From the NCBI RefSeq assembly GCF_000092365.1, contig NC_014218.1:372001-436000 (forward strand): a DNA stretch of 64,000 bases, given 5' to 3'. The notes under the pieces are model-generated. The model saw only the letters and a list, made by a program, of their open reading frames with translations, did not search any database and was not told the origin of the DNA. A program made the translations under genes and the position numbers. Of the stretch, positions 42,198 through 52,923 are shown piece after piece (positions within the stretch are counted from its first letter, which is position 1; the number at the start of each line of letters is the position of its first letter). This DNA is from Arcanobacterium haemolyticum DSM 20595. GTDB taxonomy: Bacteria > Actinomycetota > Actinomycetes > Actinomycetales > Actinomycetaceae.

Positions 42198-43930
42198 TGA
42201 GCGAAACCACGACTGGTCGTAAGCCCGCCCTCTCAACTATGCGGCTACCTGAACTCAAAGCACTTGCAACATCCATGGGCATTGATATGCCTGCGAAATC
42301 AAAGAAAGCTGATTATGTTGCGGCAATCAAGGGTGCCATATCAACAAAGAAGACAGCTCGTGTAGAAAAATCTGCCTCAGCTCAGCCGGCGCCCCAAGAA
42401 AACCAGACCACCAACGGCGCCCCAAAGCAGCCAACCCAATCTGAAGAAACCGCTCCAAAGAGCGAAAAGAAAATTGAACTGGATCTGCCAGAAGAAGGCC
42501 ACCAGCGCAACCGCCGCGAACGCAACAATGATCGCCGCCGCAACAACAAGAACAAGCTGAGCGAAGAAGAAAAGGTAGCTGCGCTCGATGCTCTCGGAGA
42601 TGCTGCGGAACGCCGCGCAGAAGAAGGCCGCGGAAACCGTGACGGCGAAGAAGATGGCCGCCAGCGCAACCGCCGCGATCGCAACAATCGCCGTGAACGT
42701 AACAATCGCCGCGATCGCAACAATCGCCGCGAACGCTACCAAGAAAATACGGAAACTGACTCCGCTCAAGAAGCCCCAGCTGAAGATGTTCTTATCCCGG
42801 TCGCTGGCATCTTGGATATCGATGGAAACAACGCATACCTTCGCACTGGCGGCTACCTGCCAGGCAAGAACGATGCCTACGTATCCTCGCAAACGATCCG
42901 CCGTTTCGGTCTGCGCCGGGGGGATGCCGTCCAGGGCTCCGTTCGCCCACACGCTGAAAATCCACGCGGCCGCCAGCACAAATACAACCCACTTGTTGAT
43001 GTGGTTGCCATTAACGGCCTGAGCGTTGAAGATGCGGCAACCCGCCCAGAATTCAACAAGCTCACCCCACTCTACCCGCAAGAAATGCTGCGGATGGAAA
43101 CCACCCAGAAGGCGCTCACCACCCGAATGATCGATTTGGTTGCGCCAATCGGCAAGGGGCAGCGTGGTCTGATCGTTTCGCCTCCAAAGGCAGGCAAAAC
43201 TGTTGTTATGCAGCAGATCGCTATGGCGATCGCGCACAACACCCCCAACGTTCACTTGATGGTTGTTCTGGTTGATGAACGCCCAGAAGAAGTTACCGAT
43301 ATGCAGCGCCTGGTCAAGGGCGAAGTAATCGCCTCCACCTTCGATCGTCCAGCCTCCGATCACACGATCGTTGCTGAATTGGCTGTTGAGCGCGCAAAGC
43401 GCCTCGTTGAACTAGGCCAGGATGTGGTGATCCTTCTTGATTCGCTCACCCGCCTATCGCGCGCCTACAACTTAGCCGCTCCCGCATCAGGCCGAATCCT
43501 GTCCGGTGGTGTAGATGCAGCTGCACTCTACCCGCCAAAGAAGTTCTTCGGTGCTGCCCGCAACATCGAAAACGGTGGATCACTTACCATCATCGCCTCC
43601 GCGCTTGTAGAAACAGGATCGAAGATGGATGAAGTGATCTTCGAAGAATTCAAGGGCACTGGCAACATGGAACTGCGTCTGTCCCGCCAGCTCGCTGACC
43701 GCCGTATCTTCCCAGCCGTTGATATCAACGCATCGGGAACCCGCCGTGAAGAACAGCTACTCTCTCCAGAAGAACTCAAGATCATGTGGCACCTCCGCCG
43801 TGGCTTGGGGCAGCTGGACGTTCAAGAAGCCTCAGATCAGCTCCTTGGCCGGATGCGGAAGACCGAATCTAATTCGGCCCTTCTCATGTCCATCGTGCGT
43901 GGCGTGCAAGGTGCTGGCGTAGAAGAATAA
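42197..43930 (+). CDS. rho: transcription termination factor Rho
   Basis: 577 residues, longer than E. coli Rho because of an Arg/Asn/Asp/Glu-rich insertion (about 50-190), as in other actinobacteria. The N-terminal Rho_N helical domain ([20 protein letters not shown]) is followed by the insertion, the RNA-binding domain ([20 protein letters not shown]) and the RecA-type ATPase with [16 protein letters not shown] and [11 protein letters not shown]. It terminates untranslated transcripts. A 13-bp inverted repeat follows at 43938-43988. Confidence 0.96.
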   Translation: MSETTTGRKPALSTMRLPELKALATSMGIDMPAKSKKADYVAAIKGAISTKKTARVEKSASAQPAPQENQTTNGAPKQPTQSEETAPKSEKKIELDLPEEGHQRNRRERNNDRRRNNKNKLSEEEKVAALDALGDAAERRAEEGRGNRDGEEDGRQRNRRDRNNRRERNNRRDRNNRRERYQENTETDSAQEAPAEDVLIPVAGILDIDGNNAYLRTGGYLPGKNDAYVSSQTIRRFGLRRGDAVQGSVRPHAENPRGRQHKYNPLVDVVAINGLSVEDAATRPEFNKLTPLYPQEMLRMETTQKALTTRMIDLVAPIGKGQRGLIVSPPKAGKTVVMQQIAMAIAHNTPNVHLMVVLVDERPEEVTDMQRLVKGEVIASTFDRPASDHTIVAELAVERAKRLVELGQDVVILLDSLTRLSRAYNLAAPASGRILSGGVDAAALYPPKKFFGAARNIENGGSLTIIASALVETGSKMDEVIFEEFKGTGNMELRLSRQLADRRIFPAVDINASGTRREEQLLSPEELKIMWHLRRGLGQLDVQEASDQLLGRMRKTESNSALLMSIVRGVQGAGVEE

Positions 43931-43937
43931 ACCTTGA

Positions 43938-43988
43938 ACATCGGCCATGAGTTTGCTCACCACAAGTGTGCAAAATCATGGCCGATGT
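43938..43988 (+). terminator. inverted repeat downstream of rho
   Basis: ACATCGGCCATGA at 43938-43950 pairs with TCATGGCCGATGT at 43976-43988. The loop is 25 bases and no T-run follows, so it may be an attenuating hairpin before rpmE rather than a full terminator. Confidence 0.45.
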
Positions 43989-44123
43989 GATGTAATTATG
44001 CGTCGGCTTTTGGTTCACCACATGGCCGCTGGCATGAACATGCAAGCAAACGATGAAGGATCCGTGTCCTTCACGTGCGATGTGGACCCAGAGCATAAAA
44101 CGATCCAAGGAGAATTCCTCATT

Positions 44124-44336
44124 ATGAAGAAGACTATTCACCCAGAATACGCACCAGTGCATGTTACCTGCACCTGCGGCAACGAATTCGAAACCCGCTC
44201 TACTAAGGCTGGCGGAGAATTGCGTGTTGACGTATGCTCGGCATGCCACCCGTTCTACACCGGCAAGCAGAAGATTCTTGATACCGGTGGCCGCGTGGCT
44301 CGCTTCGAAGCTCGTTACGGCAAGCGCACCAAGTAG
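44124..44336 (+). CDS. rpmE: 50S ribosomal protein bL31 (zinc form)
   Basis: 70 residues from ATG 44124 with AAGGAG upstream. It begins [20 protein letters not shown] and keeps the zinc-binding C-x-C (C16, C18) and CSAC (near 38-41) motifs, so it is the zinc-containing bL31 type. The C-terminus [12 protein letters not shown] is standard. It sits between rho and prfA as in many actinobacteria. A strong terminator follows. Confidence 0.95.
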   Translation: MKKTIHPEYAPVHVTCTCGNEFETRSTKAGGELRVDVCSACHPFYTGKQKILDTGGRVARFEARYGKRTK

Positions 44337-44343
44337 CTTTAAT

Positions 44344-44385
44344 AACAAACGCCGGTACGATTCGTCGTACCGGCGTTTGTTTTAC
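44344..44385 (+). terminator. rho-independent terminator after rpmE
   Basis: AACAAACGCCGGTACGA (44344-44360) pairs with its exact complement at 44365-44381 across a TTCG tetraloop, followed by TT. A 17-bp perfect stem. Confidence 0.92.
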
Positions 44386-44455
44386 ACTTAATACTAGAAG
44401 ATATAGATACACGAAGCAGAAGGTATGGCCTTCTCTTGCGATGATAAGGACGATC

Positions 44456-45568
44456 ATGAGCGCATTTCCCGCAGCTGACGCGATGGTAGCGGAATATCAG
44501 CACATCGAAGAACAAATGGCTTCGCCCGAGGTGTTAGCTCGCCCAGAAAAACTGCGTAGCCTCGGCCGCCGATACGCCCAACTGGGCCGCGTTGTTAGCC
44601 GGTACCGCACGTGGGAAAAAGCCGAAGCAGATCTAGCCGATATTCGTGAGATTATCGAACTTGGTGGCGACGACGCCGAACTGTTCGAAGAAGAACTTCC
44701 ACGCCTGGAAGAAGCCGCCAGCACGGCAGCCGCCAGCCTACGTGATGCTCTGATTCCGCGTGATCCAGACGATTCCCGCGATGCCATTGTGGAAGTTAAG
44801 GCCGGCGAAGGTGGCGAAGAATCAGCCCTCTTTGCAGCCGATCTTGTTCGCATGTACCAGCGTTACGCAGAATCCAAGGGCTGGTCTGTACAAACCCTTT
44901 CCGCCACACATACCGAGTTAGGCGGATACAAGGATATCCAGCTGGCCGTGAAATCGTCGTCGATCCCAGAAGATCCGGCAGATGGTGTGTGGGCACACCT
45001 CAAGTTTGAAGCAGGCGTTCACCGTGTTCAGCGCGTGCCTGCCACCGAATCTCAAGGCCGCATCCACACCTCAGCAGCCGGTGTGCTCGTGTTTGCAGAA
45101 GTGGACGAACCTGAAGAAGTCCAGGTGGCAGATAACGAATTGCGAATCGACGTGTTCCGTTCGTCTGGCCCGGGCGGCCAGTCCGTGAACACCACCGATT
45201 CCGCCGTGCGAATCACTCACTTGCCAACCGGAATCACCGTGTCCATGCAGGATGAAAAATCCCAAATCAAGAACCGTGAAGCGGCTATGCGTGTGTTGCT
45301 CGCTCGCCTGCGCCAACTCCAACTGGAAGAACAAGCAGCTAAAGAAGCAGATCAGCGCCGTTCCCAAGTGCGAACCGTGGATCGCTCCGAACGCGTGCGC
45401 ACCTATAACTTCCCAGAAAACCGTATCGCAGATCATCGCACAGGCTACAAGGCACACAACCTTGACGCTGTGCTCAACGGTGAACTCGAACCAGTTATCA
45501 CCTCGCTACGCGAAATGGACGAAGCCGAACGGCTCGAACAAGCCGCCAAAGAGGCCACAGAAGTATGA
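44456..45568 (+). CDS. prfA: peptide chain release factor 1
   Basis: 370 residues from ATG 44456 with AAGGA upstream. The GGQ motif that triggers peptide release appears as [19 protein letters not shown] (about 236-254). The stop-codon-recognition domain precedes it. The stop codon overlaps the prmC start, which fits, because PrmC methylates the GGQ glutamine of this protein. Confidence 0.96.
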   Translation: MSAFPAADAMVAEYQHIEEQMASPEVLARPEKLRSLGRRYAQLGRVVSRYRTWEKAEADLADIREIIELGGDDAELFEEELPRLEEAASTAAASLRDALIPRDPDDSRDAIVEVKAGEGGEESALFAADLVRMYQRYAESKGWSVQTLSATHTELGGYKDIQLAVKSSSIPEDPADGVWAHLKFEAGVHRVQRVPATESQGRIHTSAAGVLVFAEVDEPEEVQVADNELRIDVFRSSGPGGQSVNTTDSAVRITHLPTGITVSMQDEKSQIKNREAAMRVLLARLRQLQLEEQAAKEADQRRSQVRTVDRSERVRTYNFPENRIADHRTGYKAHNLDAVLNGELEPVITSLREMDEAERLEQAAKEATEV

Positions 45569-46410
45569 TGACCTGGGGTGATGCCATGCGCGCTGGCGAA
45601 GAACAACTCGCCAGCTCAGGCTTACCATCCCCACACGCAGACGTTCGCCTACTCGCCGAACACGTGTGGGGGAGCATCCCATTCCCGCAAGATCTCATCA
45701 CGCCAGAACACGCCCGCGAATTCGCAGCAACCATCACACGCCGTGCCAGTTTCGAACCCGTCCAGCACATCATGGGAAAGATGTGGTTCCGATACCTGGA
45801 ACTGGCCAGCCGCCCAGGCGTGTTCATCGTTCGCCCAGAAACCGAAATGGTTGCCCAAGCAGGGTTAGATGCACTTGAAAAGATGACGGTGGAGAACCCC
45901 GTCGTCGTCGATCTTTGCACCGGGTCAGGCGCTATCGCCATCGCGATCGCAACTGAAAAACCGCGAACTCGCGTGTGGGCAGTAGAACGCGACGAAACCG
46001 CGTACGCCCTGGCCACCGCAAATAATGAACGCTACGGGAACCGTGTAACAATCGTCCACGGCGATGCCCGAACCGAACTTGCGCACCTCGAATCGGCCGT
46101 AGATCTCCTCATCACAAACCCACCCTACGTTCCCCGTACCCAAGAACTTCCCGCGGATGTCCACCGTGATCCTGACCTCGCGTTATACGGTGGGGGAGAC
46201 GACGGACTCGACGTGCCGCGCACCCTCGTCCACCGTGCCCACACGCTATTGCGCCCAGGCGGCGTGTTCGTCATGGAACACGGAGACGAACAGGGACCAG
46301 CGCTCGTTGCGGAAGCGATCGAAACCGGCTTCACTCACGCCTATACAGGGCGTGACTTAACCGGCCGCGATCGCTGGCTCTACGCAGAAAAACCAGAAAA
46401 AGAGGGATAA
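45565..46410 (+). CDS. prmC: release factor glutamine methyltransferase
   Basis: 281 residues. The N-terminal helical domain is followed by the SAM-binding [18 protein letters not shown] and the catalytic NPPYVPR. It transfers a methyl group to the GGQ glutamine of RF1/RF2. ATG 45565 overlaps the prfA stop (ATGATGA), and tsaC follows five bases after its stop, so prfA-prmC-tsaC-wecA are one operon. Confidence 0.95.
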   Translation: MMTWGDAMRAGEEQLASSGLPSPHADVRLLAEHVWGSIPFPQDLITPEHAREFAATITRRASFEPVQHIMGKMWFRYLELASRPGVFIVRPETEMVAQAGLDALEKMTVENPVVVDLCTGSGAIAIAIATEKPRTRVWAVERDETAYALATANNERYGNRVTIVHGDARTELAHLESAVDLLITNPPYVPRTQELPADVHRDPDLALYGGGDDGLDVPRTLVHRAHTLLRPGGVFVMEHGDEQGPALVAEAIETGFTHAYTGRDLTGRDRWLYAEKPEKEG

Positions 46411-46414
46411 AAAC

Positions 46415-47062
46415 GTGGTTGTTGTTTCTAGCACGGATACCCAAGCCCGCACGGCTGTGCAGAAAGCGGTGCGCGCAGGAAAAGTCGTGTGCCTGCCAAC
46501 CGATACTGTCTATGGCGTTGGCGCCGATCCATTTTCGTACGATGCCGTCACGGCCCTTCTTGCCGCAAAATCCCGCACGCGCGCCATGCCACCCCCGGTG
46601 CTCGTCGCCTCGATAGAACAGGCCGAATCGCTAGCCGAAACCGTTCCAGCCAGCGCCCGCGCGCTCATGGAAGAATTCTGGCCCGGCGCCCTCACAATCA
46701 TTCTGCCAGCCCGCGAAACACTCGGATGGGACCTAGGCGAAACGTTCGGCACGGTGGCCCTGCGCATGCCAGACGATTCTGCAACCCGCGATTTTCTAGC
46801 ACACATCGGCCCACTCGCCGTGACTTCCGCGAACAAAACCGGCCAGCCGCCCGCCACAACAATCGCGGACGCGGAAACCCAGCTGGGCGAATCCGTGGCC
46901 GTCTACGTGGACGGGGGAACATCGCCGGGCGGCGTCCCCTCAAGTATCGTGCGCTGGCACCCGGCCACAGACACGTACGACGTGGTGCGCCTGGGAGCCC
47001 TGAGCATCGCCGATTTGAGCCGAATCGTCCGCATCGAAGAGAGTGCGGAGGATAACGCGTGA
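46415..47062 (+). CDS. tsaC: threonylcarbamoyladenylate synthase
   Basis: 215 residues. The TsaC/Sua5 fold is recognised from VVCLPTDTVYGVGADPFSYD, LLAAKSRTRAMPPPVLVAS, TVALRMPDDSATRDFL, LAVTSANKTGQPPATT and GGVPSSIVRW. It makes threonylcarbamoyl-AMP for the t6A modification of ANN-decoding tRNAs. It lacks the C-terminal Sua5 domain, so it is the short form. GTG start; coupled by GTGA overlap to the next gene. Confidence 0.93.
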   Translation: MVVVSSTDTQARTAVQKAVRAGKVVCLPTDTVYGVGADPFSYDAVTALLAAKSRTRAMPPPVLVASIEQAESLAETVPASARALMEEFWPGALTIILPARETLGWDLGETFGTVALRMPDDSATRDFLAHIGPLAVTSANKTGQPPATTIADAETQLGESVAVYVDGGTSPGGVPSSIVRWHPATDTYDVVRLGALSIADLSRIVRIEESAEDNA

Positions 47063-48207
47063 GAGCCTACCTGCTGATCATGGTGCTTGCCGGGATCGTC
47101 ACGTATCTTTTGGTTCCGCTGGTACACCGAATTTCCCTGGCGATGGGCGCTGTGACCGAGATCCGTGCCCGTGACGTTCACAAGGTTCCAATCGCGCGCC
47201 TAGGGGGCGTGGCGATGTATGTGGGGTTCGTGGTGTCACTGGTTGTGGCTTCGCAGATTCCGTATTTCCATATCGTGTTGGGGAGTGGCTCCACGGCGTG
47301 GGCTGTGGTGGCAGGTGCAGGAATTATTTGTACGATCGGCGTGATTGACGATATTTACGAGCTTCCTTGGTATGCCAAGTTGGCAGGGCAGATGCTGGCT
47401 GCGGGCGTGATGGTGTGGTTTGGTGTTCAGTTGGTGAGCGTGCCGTTGCTTGGGCTGACGGTTGGTTCTGCGCGCCTCACGTTGTTTGTCACCATCGTGT
47501 CGATCGTGATGGTTGTGAACGCGGTGAACTTTATTGACGGGCTTGATGGGCTTGCTGCGGGCGTGGTGGGGATTGCCGCGTTGGCGTTTTTTGCTTACAC
47601 GTATTATTTGACGCGTGAGAATTCGCCGGGGGATTACACGTCAGTTGCGACTGCCGTGGTGGCTGCGTTGGTGGGAATTTGTGTGGGTTTTCTTCCGCAT
47701 AATTTTCATCCGGCGAAGATTTTTATGGGGGATTCGGGCGCGCTCATGTTGGGGACTATCATCGCCGGCGCCTCGATTATCGTGACGGGCCAGATCGATC
47801 CTGCGTCCGCGAATACTCCGCAGGCGATTCCGGCGTACATGCCGTTGATTGTGCCGCTGCTTGTGTTGGTTATTCCGTTGATTGATTTGGTGTGGGGCGT
47901 GGTGCGCCGGTTGGCTCAGGGGCGTTCGCCTTTTTCTGCCGACGCCGGGCATCTTCACCACCGTTTGCTGCGGCACGGCCATTCGCATACGAACGCGGTT
48001 TTGGTGTTGTATATGTGGACCGCGGTTGCGTCTTTTAGTGCGGTTTCTGCTGTGGCGTTTCCGTTGCGGTGGGTTGCGTTGATTGGGTGCGTGGGAATTG
48101 TGGTTGCCACGGTTGTGACGTCACGTTTTTGTTCCGCGCGCCGCTTGTTTGAGATGCGTAGGACTAAAGCCGCGGTGAAACGCGCGTTGGAGCGTAGCGC
48201 GCGGTGA
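47059..48207 (+). CDS. wecA: WecA/MraY-family polyprenyl-phosphate sugar-1-phosphate transferase
   Basis: 382 residues with about eleven membrane segments. The catalytic Asp motifs are present: GVIDDIYELPWYAKLAGQ, VNAVNFIDGLDGLAAGVVGI, and the cytosolic HxGxS-like region AGHLHHRLLRHGHSH. It transfers GlcNAc-1-phosphate to decaprenyl phosphate, the first step of galactan/teichoic linker synthesis (M. tuberculosis Rfe/WecA). Located between tsaC and the atp genes, as in M. tuberculosis. Confidence 0.92.
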   Translation: MRAYLLIMVLAGIVTYLLVPLVHRISLAMGAVTEIRARDVHKVPIARLGGVAMYVGFVVSLVVASQIPYFHIVLGSGSTAWAVVAGAGIICTIGVIDDIYELPWYAKLAGQMLAAGVMVWFGVQLVSVPLLGLTVGSARLTLFVTIVSIVMVVNAVNFIDGLDGLAAGVVGIAALAFFAYTYYLTRENSPGDYTSVATAVVAALVGICVGFLPHNFHPAKIFMGDSGALMLGTIIAGASIIVTGQIDPASANTPQAIPAYMPLIVPLLVLVIPLIDLVWGVVRRLAQGRSPFSADAGHLHHRLLRHGHSHTNAVLVLYMWTAVASFSAVSAVAFPLRWVALIGCVGIVVATVVTSRFCSARRLFEMRRTKAAVKRALERSAR

Positions 48208-48659
48208 TGGGGAACGGTGTTTTTGGGGGACGACGACGCCGGGTGCCTGGCGAACGTTATTCTGCGCAGGAGATTATTGCTCGGGCATCGTGGGGGAGTA
48301 TGCTCGTGGTGTTTGTGTCTGTTTTGACTGGATCTGGCGTGCTCTATCTGGGTGGTAAATCGCACACTATTCCATCGGTTTTGTTTGCCGGAGGTGTGGC
48401 AGTGCTGATCCACGGGCTTTCATGGGGTGCATCGATCTTGGGTCACATCTGGGCAAATAGTACAAGTGCGGTCATGCTTGTGGGGTATGTTGGAAAATTG
48501 GGAATTATCCTGTTGGCCTTCATCCTGGTGTACCAGATCAACGTTTTGGTGCCGCGAACGGTTGCCCTAACCTTGGCTTGTTGTATCTTAATCGGGCTAG
48601 TTGTGAGCTCGTTGGTTATTATGCGTAACGATGGGCCAGAAATTGGCAGTTGGGACTAA
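48204..48659 (+). CDS. AtpI-like small membrane protein
   Basis: 151 residues with four hydrophobic segments (SMLVVFVSVLTGSGVLYLGG; VLFAGGVAVLIHGLSWGASI; SAVMLVGYVGKLGIILLAF; TVALTLACCILIGLVVSSLV). Position directly upstream of atpB marks it as the actinobacterial AtpI-like protein (Rv1303 analogue), which may aid c-ring assembly or ion supply. Start GTG 48204 or ATG 48207, overlapping the wecA stop. Confidence 0.75.
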   Translation: MMGNGVFGGRRRRVPGERYSAQEIIARASWGSMLVVFVSVLTGSGVLYLGGKSHTIPSVLFAGGVAVLIHGLSWGASILGHIWANSTSAVMLVGYVGKLGIILLAFILVYQINVLVPRTVALTLACCILIGLVVSSLVIMRNDGPEIGSWD

Positions 48660-48685
48660 AGTGTGAACTAATGCGTTCGTGCCCT

Positions 48686-48715
48686 TTGGCTAAGGTTCGT
48701 AAACTCGGGTAGAGT
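48686..48715 (+). promoter_or_regulatory. probable sigma-70-type promoter of the atp operon
   Basis: TTGGCT (48686-48691) and TAGAGT (48710-48715) are spaced 18 bases apart, about 90 bases upstream of the atpB GTG. The position fits the start of the ATP synthase transcript. Confidence 0.4.
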
Positions 48716-48804
48716 TATCTCTGTTCATACCTTGAAGTCGCCGTGCGAAGTCGCGCCAACGTCTCCAAGTCCAGTCCGTGCGATACTGAGGGATCTAAAG
48801 AGCT

Positions 48805-49635
48805 GTGCATTCATTTCTAACTGCTACGGGAACCGTGCCGATTCTTCTTTCGTCTTCAACAGGCGATGGTTTTAGAGCTCCAACCTTAGATCACGAATTC
48901 AGTCCAGATCCCATCCTCTTTGCTGGATCTCCATTTGAAATCCACCGCTTGATTCTTGTTCGCCTGGTTGCAGTTCTTGTGTTACTTGCCGTGATGGTGT
49001 GGTACTCGCGCACAGCTAAATTGGTGCCAAGCCGCGGGCAGGCTGCAGTGGAATCCCTTCTGGATTTCTCGCGAGTCCAGGTTGGTGAAGAAATTCTTGG
49101 TAAGGAACATGCTGGGAAGTATCAGCCAATGTTGGCCACGATCTTCATTGGTATTCTCTTTATGAACCTTACGGGTGTTATCCCAGGCCTGCAGATCGCT
49201 GGTACATCGTTGATCGGCATGCCACTCATTTATGCAGCGTTCGTGTATGTGGGATTCTTGTATGCAGGTATGAAAGAACGCGGAATCGGCCGCTTCTTCA
49301 AAGAACAGCTCATGCCACCAGGCGTTCCATGGCCACTGTATTTCTTGATGGTGCCACTTGAATTCCTTTCCACGTTCATTCTTCGCCCAATCACGTTGAC
49401 TGTGCGTTTGCTTGCCAACATGGTTGCCGGCCACTTCATTTTGGTGTTGTGCTTCCTTGGAACGCACTACCTCTACTTCACCATCTCGGGCGCGTTCGGC
49501 ACCGTGTTGGGAAGCCTTACTCTTCTCGCTGGCGTCATCTTCGTCGCCTTCGAGTTGTTCGTTGGCGCACTGCAGGCATACATTTTCGCGATGCTTGCTG
49601 CTGCCTACATTTCGTTGTCCATCTCAGAACACTGA
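48805..49635 (+). CDS. atpB: ATP synthase F0 subunit a
   Basis: 276 residues with five to six membrane segments. The proton-channel arginine is in ITLTVRLLANMVAGHFILVL; the last helix ends LAAAYISLSISEH. It forms the stator half-channels of the F0 motor. GTG start at 48805; first of eight atp genes in the usual order B-E-F-H-A-G-D-C. Confidence 0.95.
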   Translation: MHSFLTATGTVPILLSSSTGDGFRAPTLDHEFSPDPILFAGSPFEIHRLILVRLVAVLVLLAVMVWYSRTAKLVPSRGQAAVESLLDFSRVQVGEEILGKEHAGKYQPMLATIFIGILFMNLTGVIPGLQIAGTSLIGMPLIYAAFVYVGFLYAGMKERGIGRFFKEQLMPPGVPWPLYFLMVPLEFLSTFILRPITLTVRLLANMVAGHFILVLCFLGTHYLYFTISGAFGTVLGSLTLLAGVIFVAFELFVGALQAYIFAMLAAAYISLSISEH

Positions 49636-49664
49636 GAACCATATAAACAGACAGGAAAACATCC

Positions 49665-49874
49665 ATGATCGGTAACATCGCCACCATCGGTTACGGTATT
49701 GCAACAATCGGCCCGGGCCTCGGTGTAGGTTTGATCGGTGCGAAGAACCAGGAAGCAACTGCACGCCAGCCAGAGCTCAAGGGCTACCTGCGTGTGAACA
49801 TGTTCCTCTCGATCGCATTTGCTGAAGCTCTCGGTCTTATTGGCTTTGCTGCAGGCTTCGTCTTCGCTGCGTGA
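49665..49874 (+). CDS. atpE: ATP synthase F0 subunit c
   Basis: 69 residues, a two-helix hairpin. The ion-binding carboxylate is E54 in FAEALGLIGFAAG. The N-terminal helix has GLGVGLIGAKNQEATARQPE with the polar loop ARQPE. The glutamate surroundings look like a proton-type ring. The stop overlaps the atpF start (GTGA). Confidence 0.96.
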   Translation: MIGNIATIGYGIATIGPGLGVGLIGAKNQEATARQPELKGYLRVNMFLSIAFAEALGLIGFAAGFVFAA

Positions 49875-50440
49875 TATCTATGGAAAGTACAACAATCCTC
49901 GCACAAGGTGAAGGTTTAACCTTTCACCTTCTGTGGCCGGCAGTGCCGGATCTGGTTTGGGGAACTGTAGCTTTCTTGATTGTTGCAACGGCCATCTACA
50001 AGTTTGCGTGGCCAGCCTTCATGAGCACACTAGATGAGCGTGCCGAAAAGATCGAAAATGGCCTCAAAGCAGCAGATATTGCCCGTGCGGAAATCACAGA
50101 GGAGCGTGCAGATCTTGATGAACAGATCCGCAATGCGCACCGTGATGCAGAGCAGATCCGTGAAAAGGCAACCGCGAACGCTAAGAGCATCGTTTCGGAT
50201 GCTCAAGCACAGGCACGTACTGAAGCAGGCCAGATCATTGACACCGCTCAGCTCCGTATCGTGGCTGATACGGATGCCGCACGGCGTACCCTCCGTTCAG
50301 ATGTGGGTGCTCTGGCAACTGAACTGGCATCACGAATCGTTGGGGAAAGCTTAACGGACGTCGAACTAGCAAAGCGCGTCACTGATCGTTTCCTTGATGA
50401 ACTTGAGGCATCTACAGTGCCAGCTACACAGGAGGCCTAA
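49871..50440 (+). CDS. atpF: ATP synthase F0 subunit b
   Basis: 189 residues. One N-terminal membrane helix (DLVWGTVAFLIVATAIYKFA) and a long charged helix (about 50-165) that forms the peripheral stalk. GTG 49871 overlaps the atpE stop; ATG 49880 is an alternative start. The stop shares one base with atpH. Confidence 0.94.
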   Translation: MISMESTTILAQGEGLTFHLLWPAVPDLVWGTVAFLIVATAIYKFAWPAFMSTLDERAEKIENGLKAADIARAEITEERADLDEQIRNAHRDAEQIREKATANAKSIVSDAQAQARTEAGQIIDTAQLRIVADTDAARRTLRSDVGALATELASRIVGESLTDVELAKRVTDRFLDELEASTVPATQEA

Positions 50441-51255
50441 TGCGTTCGGGAAGTCAAGCAGCTCTCGATCGAGCTCGCGATAGGTGGGGAGCAGTTCTTG
50501 AAACCGTTCCTGAAACAGAAATCGATGCGGCAGAATCTATTTTCTCCGTTGCAGATCTTCTTGTTTCACACAGCCACTTGGTTGCGGCACTTGAAGATAA
50601 CGCTCGTGATCCAGAAGATCGCGCCCAACTAGCCCACGATCTTTTCGATGGAAAGGTTCGTGGCGACGTCGTCGAACTCCTTATGGGGTTAGCTCGGGAA
50701 CGCTGGTCTGAAAGCGGCGATCTCACGCTCGCGCTCGAACACCTCGGTGTTCATACGCTCCTTGCCGGAGCGCGTCGATCTGGTCAGCTCTCTGGCGTAG
50801 AAGAGGAACTGTACGTTGCAATGCGTACCCTCCGAAACGAACGCGGGCTGCGATTGACTCTGAGCGATTCGATCTACGAACCTTTGGCACGTGCGGGCCT
50901 GGCACGTAACGTGTTTGATTCGTACAACGTGTTCACAAAGGAGCTTCTTGCACGAGCAGTCGTCCGCACCGAACGTGGCCGAACCTTGGCTCAGTCTCTC
51001 ACCGCATATCTCGATCTGGCTGCAGAACTAGATAACCACATCGTGGCATCCGTAACTAGCGCGATCCCACTCACCCGTGAGCAAGAGGAACGGCTCTCCG
51101 TAATTCTTACCCGTACCTACAAAACCGACGTAACAATCCACGTGTCTATCGATCCGGCCGTTATTGGCGGAATCCGAATCCACGTGGGCGATGACGTGAT
51201 TGATGGGACTCTCGCAAGCCGAATCACGGCTCTTCGAGAGACCTTTACTAACTAA
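50440..51255 (+). CDS. atpH: ATP synthase F1 subunit delta
   Basis: 271 residues; the actinobacterial delta is longer than the 180 residues of E. coli, as here. The C-terminal VTIHVSIDPAVIGGIRIHVGD is the conserved delta ending. It joins F1 to the b stalk. It is fused here to no b segment, unlike mycobacteria where delta is fused to b'. Confidence 0.93.
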   Translation: MRSGSQAALDRARDRWGAVLETVPETEIDAAESIFSVADLLVSHSHLVAALEDNARDPEDRAQLAHDLFDGKVRGDVVELLMGLARERWSESGDLTLALEHLGVHTLLAGARRSGQLSGVEEELYVAMRTLRNERGLRLTLSDSIYEPLARAGLARNVFDSYNVFTKELLARAVVRTERGRTLAQSLTAYLDLAAELDNHIVASVTSAIPLTREQEERLSVILTRTYKTDVTIHVSIDPAVIGGIRIHVGDDVIDGTLASRITALRETFTN

Positions 51256-51295
51256 AACTGCGGCCTTTTGGCTGCTTCGAGCGAAGGAATGATGA

Positions 51296-52921
51296 ATGGC
51301 TGAAGTGACAATCCAGCCCGATGACATCCGGTCTGCGCTGGATAATTTTGTGAACTCTTACGAGCCCGCAAAAGCCAGCAGCGAAGAGGTCGGTCACGTC
51401 ACCCTCAGCGCAGATGGTATTGCCCGCGTTGAAGGATTGCCTGGTGCAATGGCAAACGAACTACTCAAGTTTGAAGATGGCACCCTTGGTTTGGCGATGA
51501 ACCTTGAAGAACGCGAAATCGGCGTTGTTGTGCTTGGCGACTTCTCCCACATTGAAGAAGGCATGGAAGTACGCCGAACTGGAGAAGTTCTCTCCGTGCC
51601 AGTCGGTGAAGGCTACTTGGGGCGCGTCGTCGATCCTCTAGGTAACCCGATCGATGGTCTTGGAGAAATCGCGGACATCGAAACCCGCCGTGCTCTTGAG
51701 CTTCAGGCTCCAGGCGTTATGGCGCGTAAGTCTGTTCACGAACCACTGCAAACCGGCATCAAGGCTATTGATGCCATGATTCCGATTGGCCGTGGCCAGC
51801 GTCAGCTGATCATCGGTGACCGCAAGACGGGCAAGACCGCCCTTGCAGTCGATACTATTCTGAACCAGAAAGCTAACTGGGAATCTGGCGATCCGCAAAA
51901 GCAGGTGCGTTGTATTTACGTCGCTATCGGCCAGAAGGGTTCCACGATTGCTGAAGTTCGCGCAACGCTCGAGCGCAACGGAGCACTGGAATACACCACT
52001 ATCGTGGCTTCCCCAGCTTCCGATCCAGCAGGCTACAAGTACCTTGCACCGTACACCGGTTCGGCTATCGGCCAGCACTGGATGTACTCGGGTAAGCACG
52101 TTTTGATCATTTTCGACGATCTATCGAAGCAGGCAGAAGCATACCGTGCAGTTTCCCTCCTTCTTCGCCGCCCGCCAGGGCGCGAAGCATACCCAGGTGA
52201 CGTGTTCTACTTACACTCACGCCTGCTCGAACGTTGTGCGAAGCTCTCCGATGAACTCGGCGGCGGTTCCATGACCGGCCTTCCCATCATCGAAACCAAG
52301 GCAAACGATGTTTCTGCATACATCCCAACCAACGTCATTTCGATTACGGATGGTCAGATCTTCTTGCAGTCCGATCTGTTCAACGCCAACCAGCGCCCAG
52401 CAGTTGATGTGGGTATCTCGGTTTCTCGCGTGGGCGGTGACGCCCAGATCAAGGCTATGAAGAAGGTTGCAGGTACCTTGAAGATCACCCTGGCACAGTA
52501 CCGTGCACAGGCAGCCTTCGCAATGTTCGCATCCGATCTTGATGCTGCTACACGCCAGCAGCTCACCCGTGGTGAGCGCCTGATGGCACTGCTCAAGCAG
52601 CCTCAGTACACTCCATACGCTGTTGAAGATCAGGTGGCATCCGTTTGGGCAGGCGCCAACGGTTACCTCGATGATATTGAGGTCTCTGACGTCGCGAAGT
52701 TCGAAGCTGGCCTGATTCGCCACCTGCGTACCAACACGTCGGTTCTCACAGACATCGCAACCACCGGAAAACTGGAAGCTGACACCGAAGCCGCACTCCG
52801 TGCTGCTGTGGAAGAATTCCGTGCCGGCTTCACCGCGAACAACGCAACACTGCAAGCAAACGATGATGAGCCAGAGGCCGAACAGTCTCAAGAGCAGATC
52901 GTTCGCCCGAAGCGAGGCTAA
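51296..52921 (+). CDS. atpA: ATP synthase F1 subunit alpha
   Basis: 541 residues. P-loop [14 protein letters not shown] near residue 172 and the [20 protein letters not shown] region are diagnostic. GGAATG precedes the ATG 51296. The acidic C-terminal tail ([13 protein letters not shown]) is typical of actinobacteria, where an extension suppresses reverse ATPase activity in mycobacteria; whether that holds here is inference. Confidence 0.96.
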   Translation: MAEVTIQPDDIRSALDNFVNSYEPAKASSEEVGHVTLSADGIARVEGLPGAMANELLKFEDGTLGLAMNLEEREIGVVVLGDFSHIEEGMEVRRTGEVLSVPVGEGYLGRVVDPLGNPIDGLGEIADIETRRALELQAPGVMARKSVHEPLQTGIKAIDAMIPIGRGQRQLIIGDRKTGKTALAVDTILNQKANWESGDPQKQVRCIYVAIGQKGSTIAEVRATLERNGALEYTTIVASPASDPAGYKYLAPYTGSAIGQHWMYSGKHVLIIFDDLSKQAEAYRAVSLLLRRPPGREAYPGDVFYLHSRLLERCAKLSDELGGGSMTGLPIIETKANDVSAYIPTNVISITDGQIFLQSDLFNANQRPAVDVGISVSRVGGDAQIKAMKKVAGTLKITLAQYRAQAAFAMFASDLDAATRQQLTRGERLMALLKQPQYTPYAVEDQVASVWAGANGYLDDIEVSDVAKFEAGLIRHLRTNTSVLTDIATTGKLEADTEAALRAAVEEFRAGFTANNATLQANDDEPEAEQSQEQIVRPKRG

Positions 52922-52923
52922 TA

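Noticed and set aside
42377-43363. 328-codon minus-strand open frame inside rho
   Set aside because: Antisense of the repetitive Arg/Asn/Asp-rich insertion; its hydrophobic Ala/Ile/Phe runs are the complement of that repeat, not a membrane protein.
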